Assembly: GCF_001186125.1 (NCBI RefSeq)
Contig: NW_014040217.1
Coordinates: 41,967-81,271 of the forward strand
Direction: 5' to 3'
Length of the DNA: 39,305 nt
Source: Sphaeroforma arctica JP610
Taxonomy: Eukaryota; Opisthokonta; Ichthyosporea; Ichthyophonida
The translations under genes and the position numbers were made by a program. Positions 25,280 through 37,385 of the stretch are shown here, piece by piece. Numbering within the stretch: the first letter of the stretch is position 1; every line of letters starts with the position of its first letter. The notes beneath the pieces are model-generated. The model saw nothing but the letters and a program-made list of their open reading frames with translations. It made no database searches and was not told the origin of the DNA.

Positions 25280-27700
25280 ATCTATATAACAAATATTTTT
25301 CTTGCTGGAAGAAGATTGGGTTTTTGTCGTATTGTATCAGCGTCCTAAATCTAAATTTCGGTTGGTCATGTATTAATACATGGTTTCTGTGGAACCCCTA
25401 GATGGTCTCATGTTTTAGCAGCAGCATGGAATTAATACATCGACATGCCTATCGGATAATACTCGACATAAATTTTCTCTACACCGTTATACATACTTCT
25501 ATATATAAACAAATTCATAAGGTCTAGGTTTTCTAAAAAGAAATTGTAGGCATGTACCTACGTTCGATCTCCATAAGATAAAAGTAGCATTTTGATGCAA
25601 GAATACTCACGATATGCTTTGTGGCTGTCCTTTTGAACCCTGGTTATCTGGGATTGATGTGTTTGAAAGTTGGACTGACAGTAGTCATGGGATTGGTTGT
25701 TGACACGGTCCTTTAACGTTACTTTCTGGCATATGACTATATCCATGTGCTGCTATAATTCCTTCAATCAAATACAACGTAGTAATATTACTGTGCTATT
25801 ATCCCGAATCAGCATTTCCAGCCATATAGATCTTTATATAGTGCCCCATCCCCTGACACCGTGCCTAGTGGTATCTTGGTAGAGTTTCCTGATTCGATTA
25901 CTTACATTGAAATTGGTCTGACCATTAGTTGTATTCCTACGATTCCGTGTGGTTGGACACGTCATAACGCTGATGACGTTGTATCTGCTACTATCGCTAT
26001 GCCTGCTGCTACCGCTCTATGATTTATTTTCAGTTTGTGTATTTAATTTATGATGCAATAGCTGCCCTCTTCTTGAAAGAGACTAAAATGATGCTTTTTG
26101 AAACGCCATGAGACGTATACGGCAAGTCTGCTAAGCATGTATGTGATAAAACACACATGATTACCTGCAATTCTGGTTAACATATATATTGCTGAGGAGG
26201 GCGACCTGTTGAATCTTGAAGCGATTGTGCAGCACAACATTCCAAAGAGAAGATAAGTAGGCCGATGACTAGATTTTCATGGATGTAGGTTTGGCCGAGG
26301 TCCCGCCCTTTCATTATATTATGACCAAAATCTGGTATTTGTAATTTTGGACTGTGAGATGATACTAAAAGTTGAATTTAAGGTTTGAAACTGGTCTATT
26401 CTTTTTGCTCAAATAACGCACTCGGTCGGATAAACGATTGTCATTGTTCTGTTGTTCATATGAATTTGTCTGAAAGTCACTGTTAGCATGCAAGTGCACT
26501 TTTTGCTTGCCTAATGAACGGCTACGACTGTGATTCAAAGGAATTGACTAGAGAAGGCACCAGCTGTCATACAAAAGTATGTGGGAGATTGTAAGGTATG
26601 ACAGTATCGGAAATGATACGATCGTAGGAAAGTGAGATACAAGTGGACTCTATTGGCCCAACATTTGACTCTAATAGGGAAAACATATATGCTTTAGTAT
26701 GACTCAGAGCAATGATGACACATCAGAAGATACAGTGACAAGCACGTTGATTCCGTTCATTAGAACCTATTTCTAGCTGAGAGACTTAATTGAGAAGAAA
26801 GCTATTGTTAATTATGTAGCGCATTCTCGTTTTTTTCCTCAGCTACTCCATACTCTCTATAGACCTCTTCTCAATTCTCAGATAGAAAAAAGTCCTGGTC
26901 CAAGAGAAGCGCACATAGTCTTTATATGTGACTCCTATTTTGTAATTCCCTACACTCGCAAGATTTTCACTTTTAAATGTTATTCTCATGACGCCGGCAG
27001 GTACCACTCTATTATCAGGAATATATACTGAGCCTGGACCAGAAACTCGGGATTTGGGAAACCTTCGCTTTAGGTTCCGATTTTGGCTTTCTGTTTCTGG
27101 GTTTTCCAGTTCCAAGGTGCTACAAGATGGTAATATAGAGATGGATTCGAATATATATCACGGTGTGCTACGTAGGGTTGGTAGGCAGTCGTAACGTAGG
27201 TATGAAAGGGACCTACCAGGACCAAATATACCTATGTATACTTTGAGGTTGATAAGATGAATTAGGGTCGAGACGATAAAGAGTACACATTGTCTACAAT
27301 TAGACATCGAAGAAGGACCCGAGTGTTTTATCAAACTTTTCCTAACAGATACAAATTAGCTTCTACTCTAGACCCAAAAATAGAGGTGGTCATACGGTGC
27401 TGCTTGTGATTGTGGCACCCTTACCGATTCCCTAGCCAGGCTCTTTGAAATAGTTATTATATCAATAATGTCAAGAAGCTACTAGAAAACTAACTAAAAC
27501 CCAGTAACAACTTATTTTATCGTGTGGTGAATATGTGATAAAGCTACATCTTGAGATGAAACTGTCGTTGATTAAAAAGGCATCAGGAGACTACAGTAAC
27601 GTATACCTAGATCTCCGCACCTTCGCTAGTATAAGGTGCTTATATAGTAAGAAGTGCAGTTTTAATGGGGTCTCAAACTACAACAAGGGCTGCTTAATTG
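25280..27700. other. 2.4 kb without a recognisable gene
   Basis: AT-rich DNA without protein similarity that I can recognise. The longest minus-strand frame (26843-27115, 90 aa) contains GPGSVYIPDNRVVPAGVM but no family pattern. A short segment at 26838-26877 shares two small matches with 36170-36235 (see finding), so part of this stretch may be the decayed end of the retroelement that follows. Confidence 0.4.
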
Positions 27701-30700
27701 CTTGCAGTCCAGACTTACGCCTCGAAATATTGTATATGTTGTTGGATATCAGGCCAATCATGTCCATCTGCTTGCAACCTGTGTACCGTTTCCTCAGGAG
27801 TATATTGTCCCAAGTTGTGGTATTGCTCGATGATGCTGACACGTGTCTCGTATTCTGTTACCTGTGTTGCATCTCCAGAGTGAACTGTTTCTGATGCTAC
27901 AACGTGTATGGCAGGTTGTTCCCGCATTGAGTCAAAGTATGAAGACTTAACTCTTATCTTTGCGACTAATGTGACACCCCATGGGGTCTTGCTACAAGCT
28001 TTCTTGCCTTCTTTGAGGAAAGTGCTGTTTGTGTTTTCCACTAGCATCGGATCTCCTTCTAGTAAAGACAAGAACTTTGGAAACCACGTTGCGTTGGGGT
28101 GGTGTAGTACACATATCGTGATGCTGGTTGCCTCTTCAATAACTTTGTCAAAGACATCAGGTATGAGTTCCCATGGTGGGTCCGCCCATGCATTCACCTC
28201 CTGCGCCCACTTTTGTTGTAGCGCATTCAGTTCTTTTGTGTATTGTTTATCTGTGTGTGCATTGTGTGCCGATGCAAACAGATCCACAGTGAATTTTCCA
28301 AACCGTCGTTCAGCTACTTGGTAGAATCTGGGATGTAACATCCAGTCTATGGCTGATATGGTTATGGGCATATTTGTTTCCAAGGTCTTGGCTACTATGT
28401 GTTGTTTCATTCGCTTCTTGTAATACCTTCGAAGTTTTAGTATTAAAAGTGTCTTCATGTAAACGCGAAAACATGTCTGCCATCTGGTTGTCCTTGCCTG
28501 GGACGTGTATGATGGAAAAGTGGTGGTGGAATGTTTTTGCTATCCATTTGGCTAGCATTGTGTGTAACGTCTGTTGACTGTTTATTTTCGTGAGCGCTTT
28601 GTGATCTGTCCACGGTGTTATGTCCCCTCCTTTGATGTAATCAGCGAAATGTTCCACTGTATACCAGTGCTAGTAGCTCTTTACTATTTGTGCCATAGCG
28701 TTGTTGTGCCGGATTCAAGCCTTTCGAGAAATAGAGGATGTCTCTTCTAACCCCATCGATGACTTGAAATAAACATTTTCCTATGCCATAGTCACTAGCA
28801 TTATTCAAAAAAAAAACGGTACCCCATCCACAGGATATGTTAGTGTCGCTGAACAGGCGATGGCTTCTTTGAGTTCTTCCCACTTCTTTTGAGTTCCGGA
28901 GTCCACAACATGAATATGTTCTGGTTCATTTTTCCTTTCATTAAGTTCCGGAAGTATTTCGTTGTGTGGGCAAAGTTGGGGACATGGTCGCGCATGTGAT
29001 TTGCTAGCCCCACCGCTTTGTGCAGATCTTATTTTGTTCTGGGTAGTGGCCAGTCCATCATCCTTCTCTGTTTTTCAGGATCTGCTTTGAGTCCCTGTGT
29101 GGTGACTTTTACACCTAGAATGTTGACCATTTTGACCACGAAGGCACACTTGTTGAAATTAAGTCAGAAGTCTGCTTCATTCAGTCGCTCTAAAACCCTA
29201 TAACTGTCTTGCGGTGTTTTTCTTCTGTAAGACTCGCAATGACTATATCATCTACATACACTTGCACTCCTTTGATGTCTATGAGCAAGTTTACCATGAC
29301 TCTCTGGAACTGTGCTGTGAGTGAGTGTAGTCCAAACGGCGCTGACTTGAATAAGTATTGCGCTCCTCTACACGAGAAGGTGAAGAAGTGTTGGCTTGCT
29401 TCGTCTACTAGGAAATGGTGAAACCCTCCTGTGAGATTTAACTTTGAAAAGAACTGTGCTCCTTGTAGGTTGTGTAGTACTTCTTTTATTTTCGGTAACA
29501 CAACTTATCTTGTTCATATTGATAATCGATCTCGCGTAAGTCTAGACATGTTCTTACTTTCTTGGGGTGACCTGTTTGGTCATGTTCACCTGTTGATAAC
29601 AACGGTGAATTCGCTGTTGTTGGTGTAGCTCGTTTGTATATGTGACCATATGTAAGCCACCTCTGACCTCTGTACATTCTCATCCGTTTGTGGAATATCT
29701 TGTGAGGTACGAAATTGGCATTCGCGTGCCTCATTTGTCTGACATTAATTTCACTTGCAGGTACTGTGACTGTGAAGCCTGGTAGGTTGCAATGTACGTC
29801 AGGAGGTATGTTCGCGTTGGTATCTAAGAGATCTGTAAGTGACTCCCTGAAACCTTCTTGTTTATGCTCAGGGTTCTCTTCATGTGGCGTGAGAAGTTAT
29901 TCCCATTTCGCATCTGTTGGTATAAGTGGTTTAATTAATCCTGCTATGTATATACCTATGTATGGTAGAATGTCCATACCTAGAAGTATTGGTGCCTTCT
30001 TGTCTGGTAAATCCAATACTTCAGAACACTGAGTGGTTATCTACCTCCATAATTAATATCACAAACTTCGGTTGATCCTGTGCGATGTATTCTTGCATCT
30101 GTTTGTGCTAATTGTATTAACCCGGTTGCACTCTGACGGAGATGTTACTACACTCTTGTCCATGCATAAGCGTTGTACGCCTGATTCTACTAGTGCATTG
30201 TATGTATTGCCTTTAATTTGTATATCAATGTGTAAACGTTGGTCTCGTGGTGCGGGAAGTAAGGATAAGGGTTGGTAATTTAAATCATTTGCATTTATTA
30301 ACATCGTTTCTTCGTCTGTATATACATTGAGCCTGTCAGCCAAGCCAATCATGTTTGCATCCGCCCAGCAGTTGTTTCGGTGTTCATCACCCTCCGTGAT
30401 GTCTTCTACCTTGCTAGAGGTAATGGGCAGTCTTGCTATTCACACATCCTTCTTGACCTGTTCCTCAGCCTGCTTGGCCTGATTCGAAGCCTTCTTGGGA
30501 CATAGACTGAAACGATGCGGGGCTGGCATCACCTTACAGTAGGGATATGGACGCTCCTCACGCGCCCCTTTATTTTCTTGGGCTTGTCCTGTTGGTTTGG
30601 TTTGATTGGGTGCACCGTTGTCTGGTTTATGCCGTTTGTTTGTAGTGGTAGTGCTACTCTCAGCGTGGTTGGTCGCCTGCGTGTTAAGACGCTTGTTCTG

Positions 30701-31950
30701 CACTGGCAACTGCTCCCGTAACATTCGTTCTCCTTGCACCTTGGATGCCGCTCGTATGCTTGCCTCAGTCCTAGTATGAAAGTTAGTGTGTTCTATATCT
30801 GATAATGCCCCTCACTCCCATCAGGTTGCTTGTCTGCCTTGATGAGAGCATCCACCTGTGCTTGTTGTCCGTAGTATATAAGTGCTTGGTATCTTTGGAC
30901 TTTGAGGAGTTGGAAGTATATAGGTTCCTTGTCTGAGTTGCGGTACGCTCTGTGCGCACTTAGACGTTCAGCTTCTTGTTCTGCGTGTCATTAAGAAACT
31001 TCTCTAACAGATAATCTACTGGGTGAGTCCTGAGTCTGTCAATAAAAATTATATTGAATTGCTCAGGTTTCTTGAAGTGCTTAGTTGTATGCGTCTCAGA
31101 ATCTCTCAAGTTATTGAGTACTGGCTTGGTCTTTTCCGTTGCATCAGTTAATAGGTTTCTCCCCAGTGCTGGGTACTGACACAGTGGCATGGACTTTGCT
31201 AGGAATAGGTCACTACATCGCGTAGTGAACTCGATGATGCCTTCGCAATTTTCCATTTTGATGTAACTATCTTTAGGGAGCTTAGAAAATTCTGAAGTCT
31301 TTAGTAGTTTTGCGAGAGGTGGTTCATTTATCTGGTCGCCTAATCGTGAACGCATGAGCTCTAACTCACTAATGTTTTGACTTATTTGAATGATTTCATC
31401 CTCTTCATCGTCTCCACTCTCATCGATAGCTAAATCATATCGTCGTCTGAGCTCCGCATCCACGAGTAGCATACGTCGCTCTGGCTGTTGGTCATGAATG
31501 TCTACTCTCATCTTGTGTAGAGTCGGTATAGGCACTGCTGTTGGTTGTTCCAATTTGGAAACAAACCTACCAACCAGGACATGGTTGCCTTGGCAAATAT
31601 TTTTGTCTATTTCTTAAAAATAGCTGAAATTAATTGGGCCGGCACTTGCACTATCCGCGCCCTCACTCCCTTCTTCACCACCATACACGCCTGCTCTGGC
31701 TGCCGTTGGCATCTTGAGATGTCTGTGAAGGTGTGTAGGTATTGCGGGTTATTAATAAAGATGCTAGCTATATTCTGTGCGAATGCGCGCTTCACCCCCC
31801 TTGTCATTAGTAATAATTCGTATAAAATAAATAAAATTTGAAGCTATTTTACTTACTTTTGTAGTGTTCTTGCTTTGCTGCACTTCCTTAGGAAGTGTCT
31901 ACCGTTCTGTGTGTTACGGTAACTTGTTGCTTTGTTCTCTGTGTTTATGA
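27700..31950 (-). mobile_element. Broken Ty3/gypsy-like LTR retroelement (element A): gag, PR, RT, RNase H, extra domain, start of integrase
   Basis: Parts are read right to left with rough borders. Gag is at ~30.4-31.6 kb (acidic, with IPTLHKMRVDIHDQQ, then a basic tail with a degenerate Cys/His knuckle). Protease is at ~30.1-30.35 kb (an ALV[D/E]SG-type active site). Reverse transcriptase is at ~29.1-29.75 kb (KLNLTGGFH, APFGLHSLTAQFQ, YVDD). RNase H is at ~28.3-28.9 kb (TDHKALTKI, VPGKDNQMADMFSR). An extra domain is at ~27.85-28.35 kb (RFGKFTVDLFASAHNA, ADPPWELIPDV). The zinc-binding start of an integrase is at ~27.7-27.8 kb (H-x3-[HQ] followed by HDWPDI). The integrase core and a matching LTR pair are not seen, so the copy looks 3'-truncated. 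It is interrupted about ten times or more and is an old, inactive fossil. Order and motifs are those of Ty3/gypsy (Metaviridae), except for the extra domain. Confidence 0.85.
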
Positions 31951-34900
31951 TGGTTTAAACGGTGTTTGTTAGTCAAGCTTATTTCGTCATGTGTTGGCTT
32001 ACGTGTGATTATTCCGCCATATGAGAAATTATTTTCTCATGTGGTCTCAATGAGATGTTCGGTCCTAGTGACGTCACCTAGGAAGTTCGGTCTTATTGAC
32101 AGCCCTTGTAGTGTACTGAACTTCCTGAATATATCAGTATGTTTGTGTTCCTGTGTACCTGCTATGATTATTGTTTTGTTGCAGATGTTGTGCACTCCTG
32201 AATCACTGTTGACACTCGTGTTTCTGTGGTTTGATACTCTCACCTTCGATGTGCGGCTTTACAAAGCCTTATGTGCGGTTTTACCAGGCTTGTTCTTAAC
32301 TTGATTGACGATGCTACCAAAATATAAGAGTTGCGCCCTTGATTGTGTGTATTTAGTGTGTATCTCGTCCCTGTATGTGTATTGATCGTGTTTTAGTATT
32401 GTTTGATACTTGATCTCATTAGTGGTCGTGATTTTGTGTTCTCTTGTAACCCAATTTGCTTGTTGTAGTTATGGTCTTGTATTTGTTGCCTTTATAAGTA
32501 AGTAGTTGTGGTATTTGTGGTTTTGGTTCGTCCTGTGACGTTCCATATCGTGTTGAATCTTACGTCGATCGTTTGTCGCTCTGCTTGTGCCTGATCTGAT
32601 TCTGATGTTTTGCCTTTGTGTGCGGAATCTTATTTGTTTTGATCGTGTGTGGCTCTGCTTGTACCCGATCGGATTCTGGTGTTTTGTCTTTGTGTTTGTG
32701 TAAGACTTACTCTATTAATATGTCTTTCATCGCTATGATCTAAATATACTCGTACTTCTGATCTGATCTGGGACGTGCAATTTCGACCTGTGGCCACTGT
32801 CTGATCTTCTTGCCATTGTATCTGATCTGCTTGGTTATACTGGTTCTGCTAGTCTGTCTTAATTACTTATTTGTTTGTATGTGTTCTAGTTTTGTACTTT
32901 CCTGTGCGCGTGTATATGTGTACTTATCTATGCGCATGTGTATGTGATTCATTGATGTGATTTCCATGTCGTGACTGATTTAGCTGTTCCAACATTCTAT
33001 CTTGATTGTTCTTGGTAAACTTTATACCCAATCAGGTCGAGGTCGCTTTGTGTATGTCTTTGGATGGGATGGATTACCCCCCGCTAATCTTTCCTTATTC
33101 ATGGAAGTTATTTTTTACTTCTATGGTGTCACTGTGCATGTGATTTTGTGTGCACTATTTCTGTTTAGTGTTTAAATGGGACATGAGATGTCTTGAAAGG
33201 TGATTTACTCTTAAGGTCTAAGTTTGGTGAAGTCTTTGCGTTCCTAGAGTCTCTGAATGTTACTGATTTTAGTATGTGATTCCTTCCTCTAAGATAATAA
33301 TTATAAGTTTCGTTCTTGGGTGGTCGAAGTTTCTTGTGGGCGAATTGCCCTGTACATTTGTTCACCCCCCAATCACTCTCGTTTGTGAGTTATGGAACAC
33401 TTGTAACTTTTTATTATCACCCTTATCAACGCAGTTCTGAGTTAAGCTTTTAGAATGATATTCTTAACATATGCTACCTCTAGGGATGATGTTTCGGTTG
33501 TTCTATTGATATCTGTACCAATGTGTTCTACCTCTCGGGATATTGCTTGTCGGCTACTACTGCTGTTACTATCTTGTGAGATATGTTCCTATTCATCGAA
33601 TTTTCTTGTTCGAAATCAATGTGATACTTCTTTTCCAATTTCTATAGCCCAACATTGATAATTATATCACCTCGACAGGTTTTGGTTGTTTCTGCTCTTC
33701 CTATTCTAAGAGCTTCTTGGAACCTTCCAAAAACCTACCTTATTCTCGTCCAGTGTCAGTGGAGAACATGGGACTGCTTCTCGTCTGCTTCTTGTCCACT
33801 TTCCAGTTCTCTTCTCTTTTGTCAGCTGAATCTGCCTCATAGTTTTTACGCCGTGGAGTATGGTGTATATATTCGTATCACTCTCATGTGCTGTACCCTT
33901 ATGTGTATATTTGTTTCAATATGTCCGGTATGTTTGTGTTACTCGTAGTGTTGTGCTCCGGTGTAGTGCACATCGATCTTCTCGGTTCCTACTTAAATCT
34001 TGTGCTTGTATGATGGATGTCTAGCCCTCAATTGTATATGCACTTGTGTTGTTGTCTGACATCTGAGTGCTACTTGAACTCCAGCATTTCTGTTGTCTTT
34101 TATGAATGTGATCTCTCAAATCTTGTCCAACCTGTGTATCTGATCATCGTTTTGAATACTAATTGTGCTCGATCGGTTGATGGTGTGTGCTTGTGTGTTG
34201 TTCCAAGACTCTTCTACTCTAGATTTCGTACTATACTTATGTGTGCAGCATCGGTTTTTAGTATCTTGTTGTGTTTATTCATGCGTTCTCTTAAATCTCT
34301 TTTCACATATGTATATCGCTTCTTCCCTTTCTTGATCTTCTTTCTTAGTACTAATTGTGCTCGATCAGGGTGATGGTATGTGCCTGTGTGTTGTTTTGAG
34401 ATTCTCACACTCATAGTTGTACCTTTGTGTGTAACCATGGTTTGTATCTATTTTTCGTTTATTTGTGTTTTCTACCAAGACTTATTTTTACAAGTGTACA
34501 TCACTTCCTTCCTTTCTTGATCATTGATTGTGTACTAGTTGTACTTGATCAGGTCGCTGGTGTGTGGTTGTGTTTTATTTTCAGCCTCATGTGCTGTTAT
34601 GTCTCGTCTATAGCCCTATTTTGTTTAGGCAAGTCTTTGATGTTGTGATTTCAATCTTAGATTCTCGATTTCACAAATACTACGTGTTCTGTCTGGTTAA
34701 TTGCGCCCTCTAGTCTCACCTCTTAGTTTTTTGGTGCGTATTCTAAGCCTTTTGTTTAGTCACCAATATTTGGATCAGGTCTGGGTAGCCTTTATAACCC
34801 TGTGCCCAATATTTTTGTTTAGTTTGTGCGAGTACTAGTGTTCTGATTTAGATGTGTGTACTGGTGATCTGATTTCCACGATTGTTCTTGATCTTGTATG

Positions 34901-35370
34901 ATTTCATGTTCGAGCACACGTAATATTCGTTCACTGGTTGTGTGCCCTTCAATCTGTGATTACTTGTCGCTCGGTTGTCTTATTTGTGCGTGTACTATAA
35001 ATCTGATTTAGAGGTGTTTACTAGTGATCTGATTTCATAACCCCTAAGTGTGTGTACGAGTGATCTGATTTTCACTAGTGTTGTTGATCCTGTATGATCT
35101 CGTGTTCGGGTACACACTTGGTAGTTGTTTATTGGTTGTGTGCCCCTCAATATGTGATCACCTGTCGCTCTTTTGTAAGTTTGTTATTAGACTGGTTGTT
35201 TGCATGCTTTGATGTCATATAATTCATTTCTATCTTAAGTTGTGTGTTCTTTGATAGTGTTTTTGAGCCTTGTAGTATCCTACTAAATAAACTTGCCCCT
35301 CGTTATCTGTAGCCCGTGTGAATCTTAGTTCTTTACTGTATTCAGGTGGGCTCTGAGTTCACTGTGACTC
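31950..35370. repeat. 3.4 kb T/G-skewed tract with internal tandem repeats
   Basis: The plus strand is strongly enriched in T and G over A and C throughout. No frame looks coding. Repeats inside include a ~75-bp unit twice (32.57 and 32.65 kb, GCTCTGCTTGT followed by TTTTG and CTTTGTGT). A ~190-bp unit occurs three times (starting near 34158, 34350 and 34535, around TACTAATTGTGCTCGATC). A ~197-bp unit occurs twice (34.89 and 35.08 kb, around TGGTTGTGTGCCC). It lies upstream of gag of element A and directly left of partial element B, so it may be a long LTR/leader or a satellite-like expansion of one. No second copy of it is present in the window. Confidence 0.6.
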
Positions 35371-36200
35371 TCTTAATGATGCAGTGTAATGTTCTGTTGA
35401 CTGTGAAATATTCTGAAATACTCTATGATGTGTTCACAATTTTCCATTCTAAAGTAACTATCTTTAGGCATCTTAAGAAATTCTAAAGTATTTAGTAGTT
35501 TTGCAAGAGGTGGTTCATTTATCTGGTCGCCTAAGCGTGAACGCATGAGCTTTAATTCACTAATGCATTGACTTGTTTGAATGAGATCATCTTCCTCATC
35601 GTCACCGCAATCATTGATAGCTTGATCATATCGTCGTCTGAGCTCCGCATTCACGAGTGGCATGCGTTGTTCTATCTGTTGGTCATGAATGCCTACCCGC
35701 ATCTTGTGTATAGTCGGTATAGGTACAAGTGTTGTTCGTTCCAATTTGGACACAAACCTACTCACCAAGATATAATTGCCTTGACAGATACTCTTGTCTA
35801 TTTCGAGACGCATTGATGAGGCTAGTATGGGAACTGCTCCAGGTGTCGGTTGGTTTGACCCACGACCTGTGTTTGGCCCACCTACTGGGATACCCCCTGC
35901 ACCATCGGTGCCCACGCCCTGTTCTTCCCCACCATACACGCCTGCTCGGGCTGCTGTGGGAATCTTGAGATATCTGTGATGGAGTCTGGTTGTTGCGAAA
36001 TATTAATAAAGACTTCTGCTCTATTTTATGCGAATGCGCGCGCTTCACCCCCCCCCTTGTCTTTAGTAATAACTCGTCTAAAATAGATTCGCTGCACTTC
36101 CGCGGGAAGTGTTTACCGTTCTGTATGGTATGGTAGCTTGTTGCTTTGCTGCCTGTGTTTAGAAGGAGTGAATATAGAGTATGGAGAGTAGCTGAAAGAT
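35370..36200 (-). mobile_element. Partial gag and leader of a second, related retroelement (element B)
   Basis: The minus strand from ~36.0 to 35.4 kb encodes a gag fragment clearly related to that of element A. Shared stretches include IPTIHKMRVGIHDQQ, AELRRRYDQAI, DDEEDDLIQ, LMRSRLGDQINEPPLAKLL and PKDSYFRMENCE. The leader upstream of gag is shared too, including a small inverted repeat (ACTTCC/GGAAGT) near 31.89 and 36.10 kb. Similarity stops near 35.41 kb on the left and near 36.16 kb on the right. Only this part remains and no pol is attached. Divergence from A is substantial, so the two copies are old. It is a broken fossil. Confidence 0.8.
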
Positions 36201-36317
36201 ACACGATAAAGGATACAATAGACCTCTTCTCAAGTATGGTAATCTTGTAATAAGCCGGGTCTCCACATTAGACTCTATGTTATAAACATATTCTTAAGCA
36301 GTACGCAAAATATAAAC

Positions 36318-36431
36318 GTACTCTTAATATTACGAAGAACTTAAGTTTCCTAAATGTGCTCTTAATAGTACGAGGAACTTAAGTTTCCTAAATGTACTCT
36401 TAATAGCACGAAGAATTTAAGTTTCCTAAAA
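36318..36431. repeat. Three tandem 38-bp units
   Basis: Units at 36318-36355, 36356-36393 and 36394-36431 share GTACTCTTAATA and AACTTAAGTTTCCTAAA, with three to five differences between copies. Each contains the palindrome ACTTAAGT (ATTTAAGT in the third). Confidence 0.9.
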
Positions 36432-37035
36432 TGGTTTTTAATGGTTTTGTTAATTAATACCTTTTCCATTTTACATATCAAATATTGGATGAGGCCATTA
36501 AAAGGCCTCAGTAAAATACCAAACATAAAGAGTTGGTCTAGTTCTATTAATAGAACTTTATTTACTTTCCAATTTTATTTATATCTGAATACTTCGGTAG
36601 CGAGATGGCTCAACCGAATATAGGATTTTAGGGACTATTAACGTTACCTAGTTGATCCTTCGATCAGCCAACCAGATGTACCAGTCTGATGAAGGCTAAG
36701 CCGGTATTCTTGATAGTGGCAAGTTATTGGTTAAGACAATAACTAAGGACGTCAAGAGTAAATTTTCTTCTTCTTCTAAAGATAGGATTTTACGAGTCTC
36801 TCGGATTCGATCCAGTGAAACATACCATAGTTTCTAATAGAGCGACAACGAAACACTAAATAAAATCCCTTCGGCGGAAACAGTATTGAGAGGATTATAT
36901 ATAGGCAATGTCTCAGCCTCACAATCCCTCAAAGTATTGCTGATTTCACGAGGCAAACCTAACTTTACTAAACGTCTCATTTCGTTTATCTATATCGATA
37001 TTTGCACGATATAGAATTTACCTACGCGTTTATTT

Positions 37036-37318
37036 ATTCTAAGGCATTAGTATCGCCTTTATTAGACCGAATCTTACACATTTTAAAGTTAGCAAAGGTA
37101 TTAATTACTTAGACTACTTAAGCGTAAGGGTAGATTAACTACCACAACATTTTTTTCACTCTTGTCCAAGCTAGTATATTCTAAGGCATTAGTATCGCCT
37201 TTATTAGACCGAATCTTACACATTTTAAAGTTAGCAAAGGTATTAATTACTTAGACTACTTAAGCGTAAGGGTAGATTAACTACCACAACATTTTTTTTC
37301 ACTCTTGTCCAAGCTAGT
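37036..37318. repeat. 140-bp tandem duplication just before the element C gag region
   Basis: Copies at 37036-37175 and 37178-37318 are essentially identical, differing by one T in a poly-T run. Each starts ATTCTAAGGCATTAGTATCG and ends CTTGTCCAAGCTAGT, and they are separated by two bases. The near identity means the duplication is far younger than the gag divergence between elements A and B. Confidence 0.95.
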
Positions 37319-37385
37319 CGTTAAGAGACAAGCTAGTAGTCTTAAGTTAAGATTATAACCAAGAAAGACAACACTCCTTCTAAGA

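Larger units (their letters stand above)
36240..37385. other. AT-rich leader-like region before element C
   Basis: About 1.1 kb without coding signal. It contains a 38-bp unit repeated three times and a 140-bp tandem duplication (listed separately). It lies between the leader of minus-strand element B and the gag-like frames of plus-strand element C, so it may include the 5' LTR or leader of C. No LTR copy is available in the window for comparison. Confidence 0.45.

Noticed and set aside
26843-27115. 90-codon minus-strand frame as a host gene
   Set aside because: No recognisable motif, no flanking exons, and the region may be a decayed element end.
27700-28350. Element A as a DIRS-type tyrosine-recombinase element
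   Set aside because: The extra domain hints at DIRS, but a protease motif and an integrase zinc-binding start are present and no tyrosine recombinase is seen.
31966-34648. Several plus-strand frames of 70-118 codons in the T/G-rich tract
   Set aside because: They are rich in Cys, Leu, Phe, Ser and Val because the strand is T/G-rich; all phases look alike and none matches a family.
36597-36815. tRNA-like boxes: TAGCGAGATGG near 36599 and GATTCGATCC near 36806
   Set aside because: The spacing is about 200 bp, far beyond that in a tRNA or usual SINE head, and no cloverleaf can be drawn.
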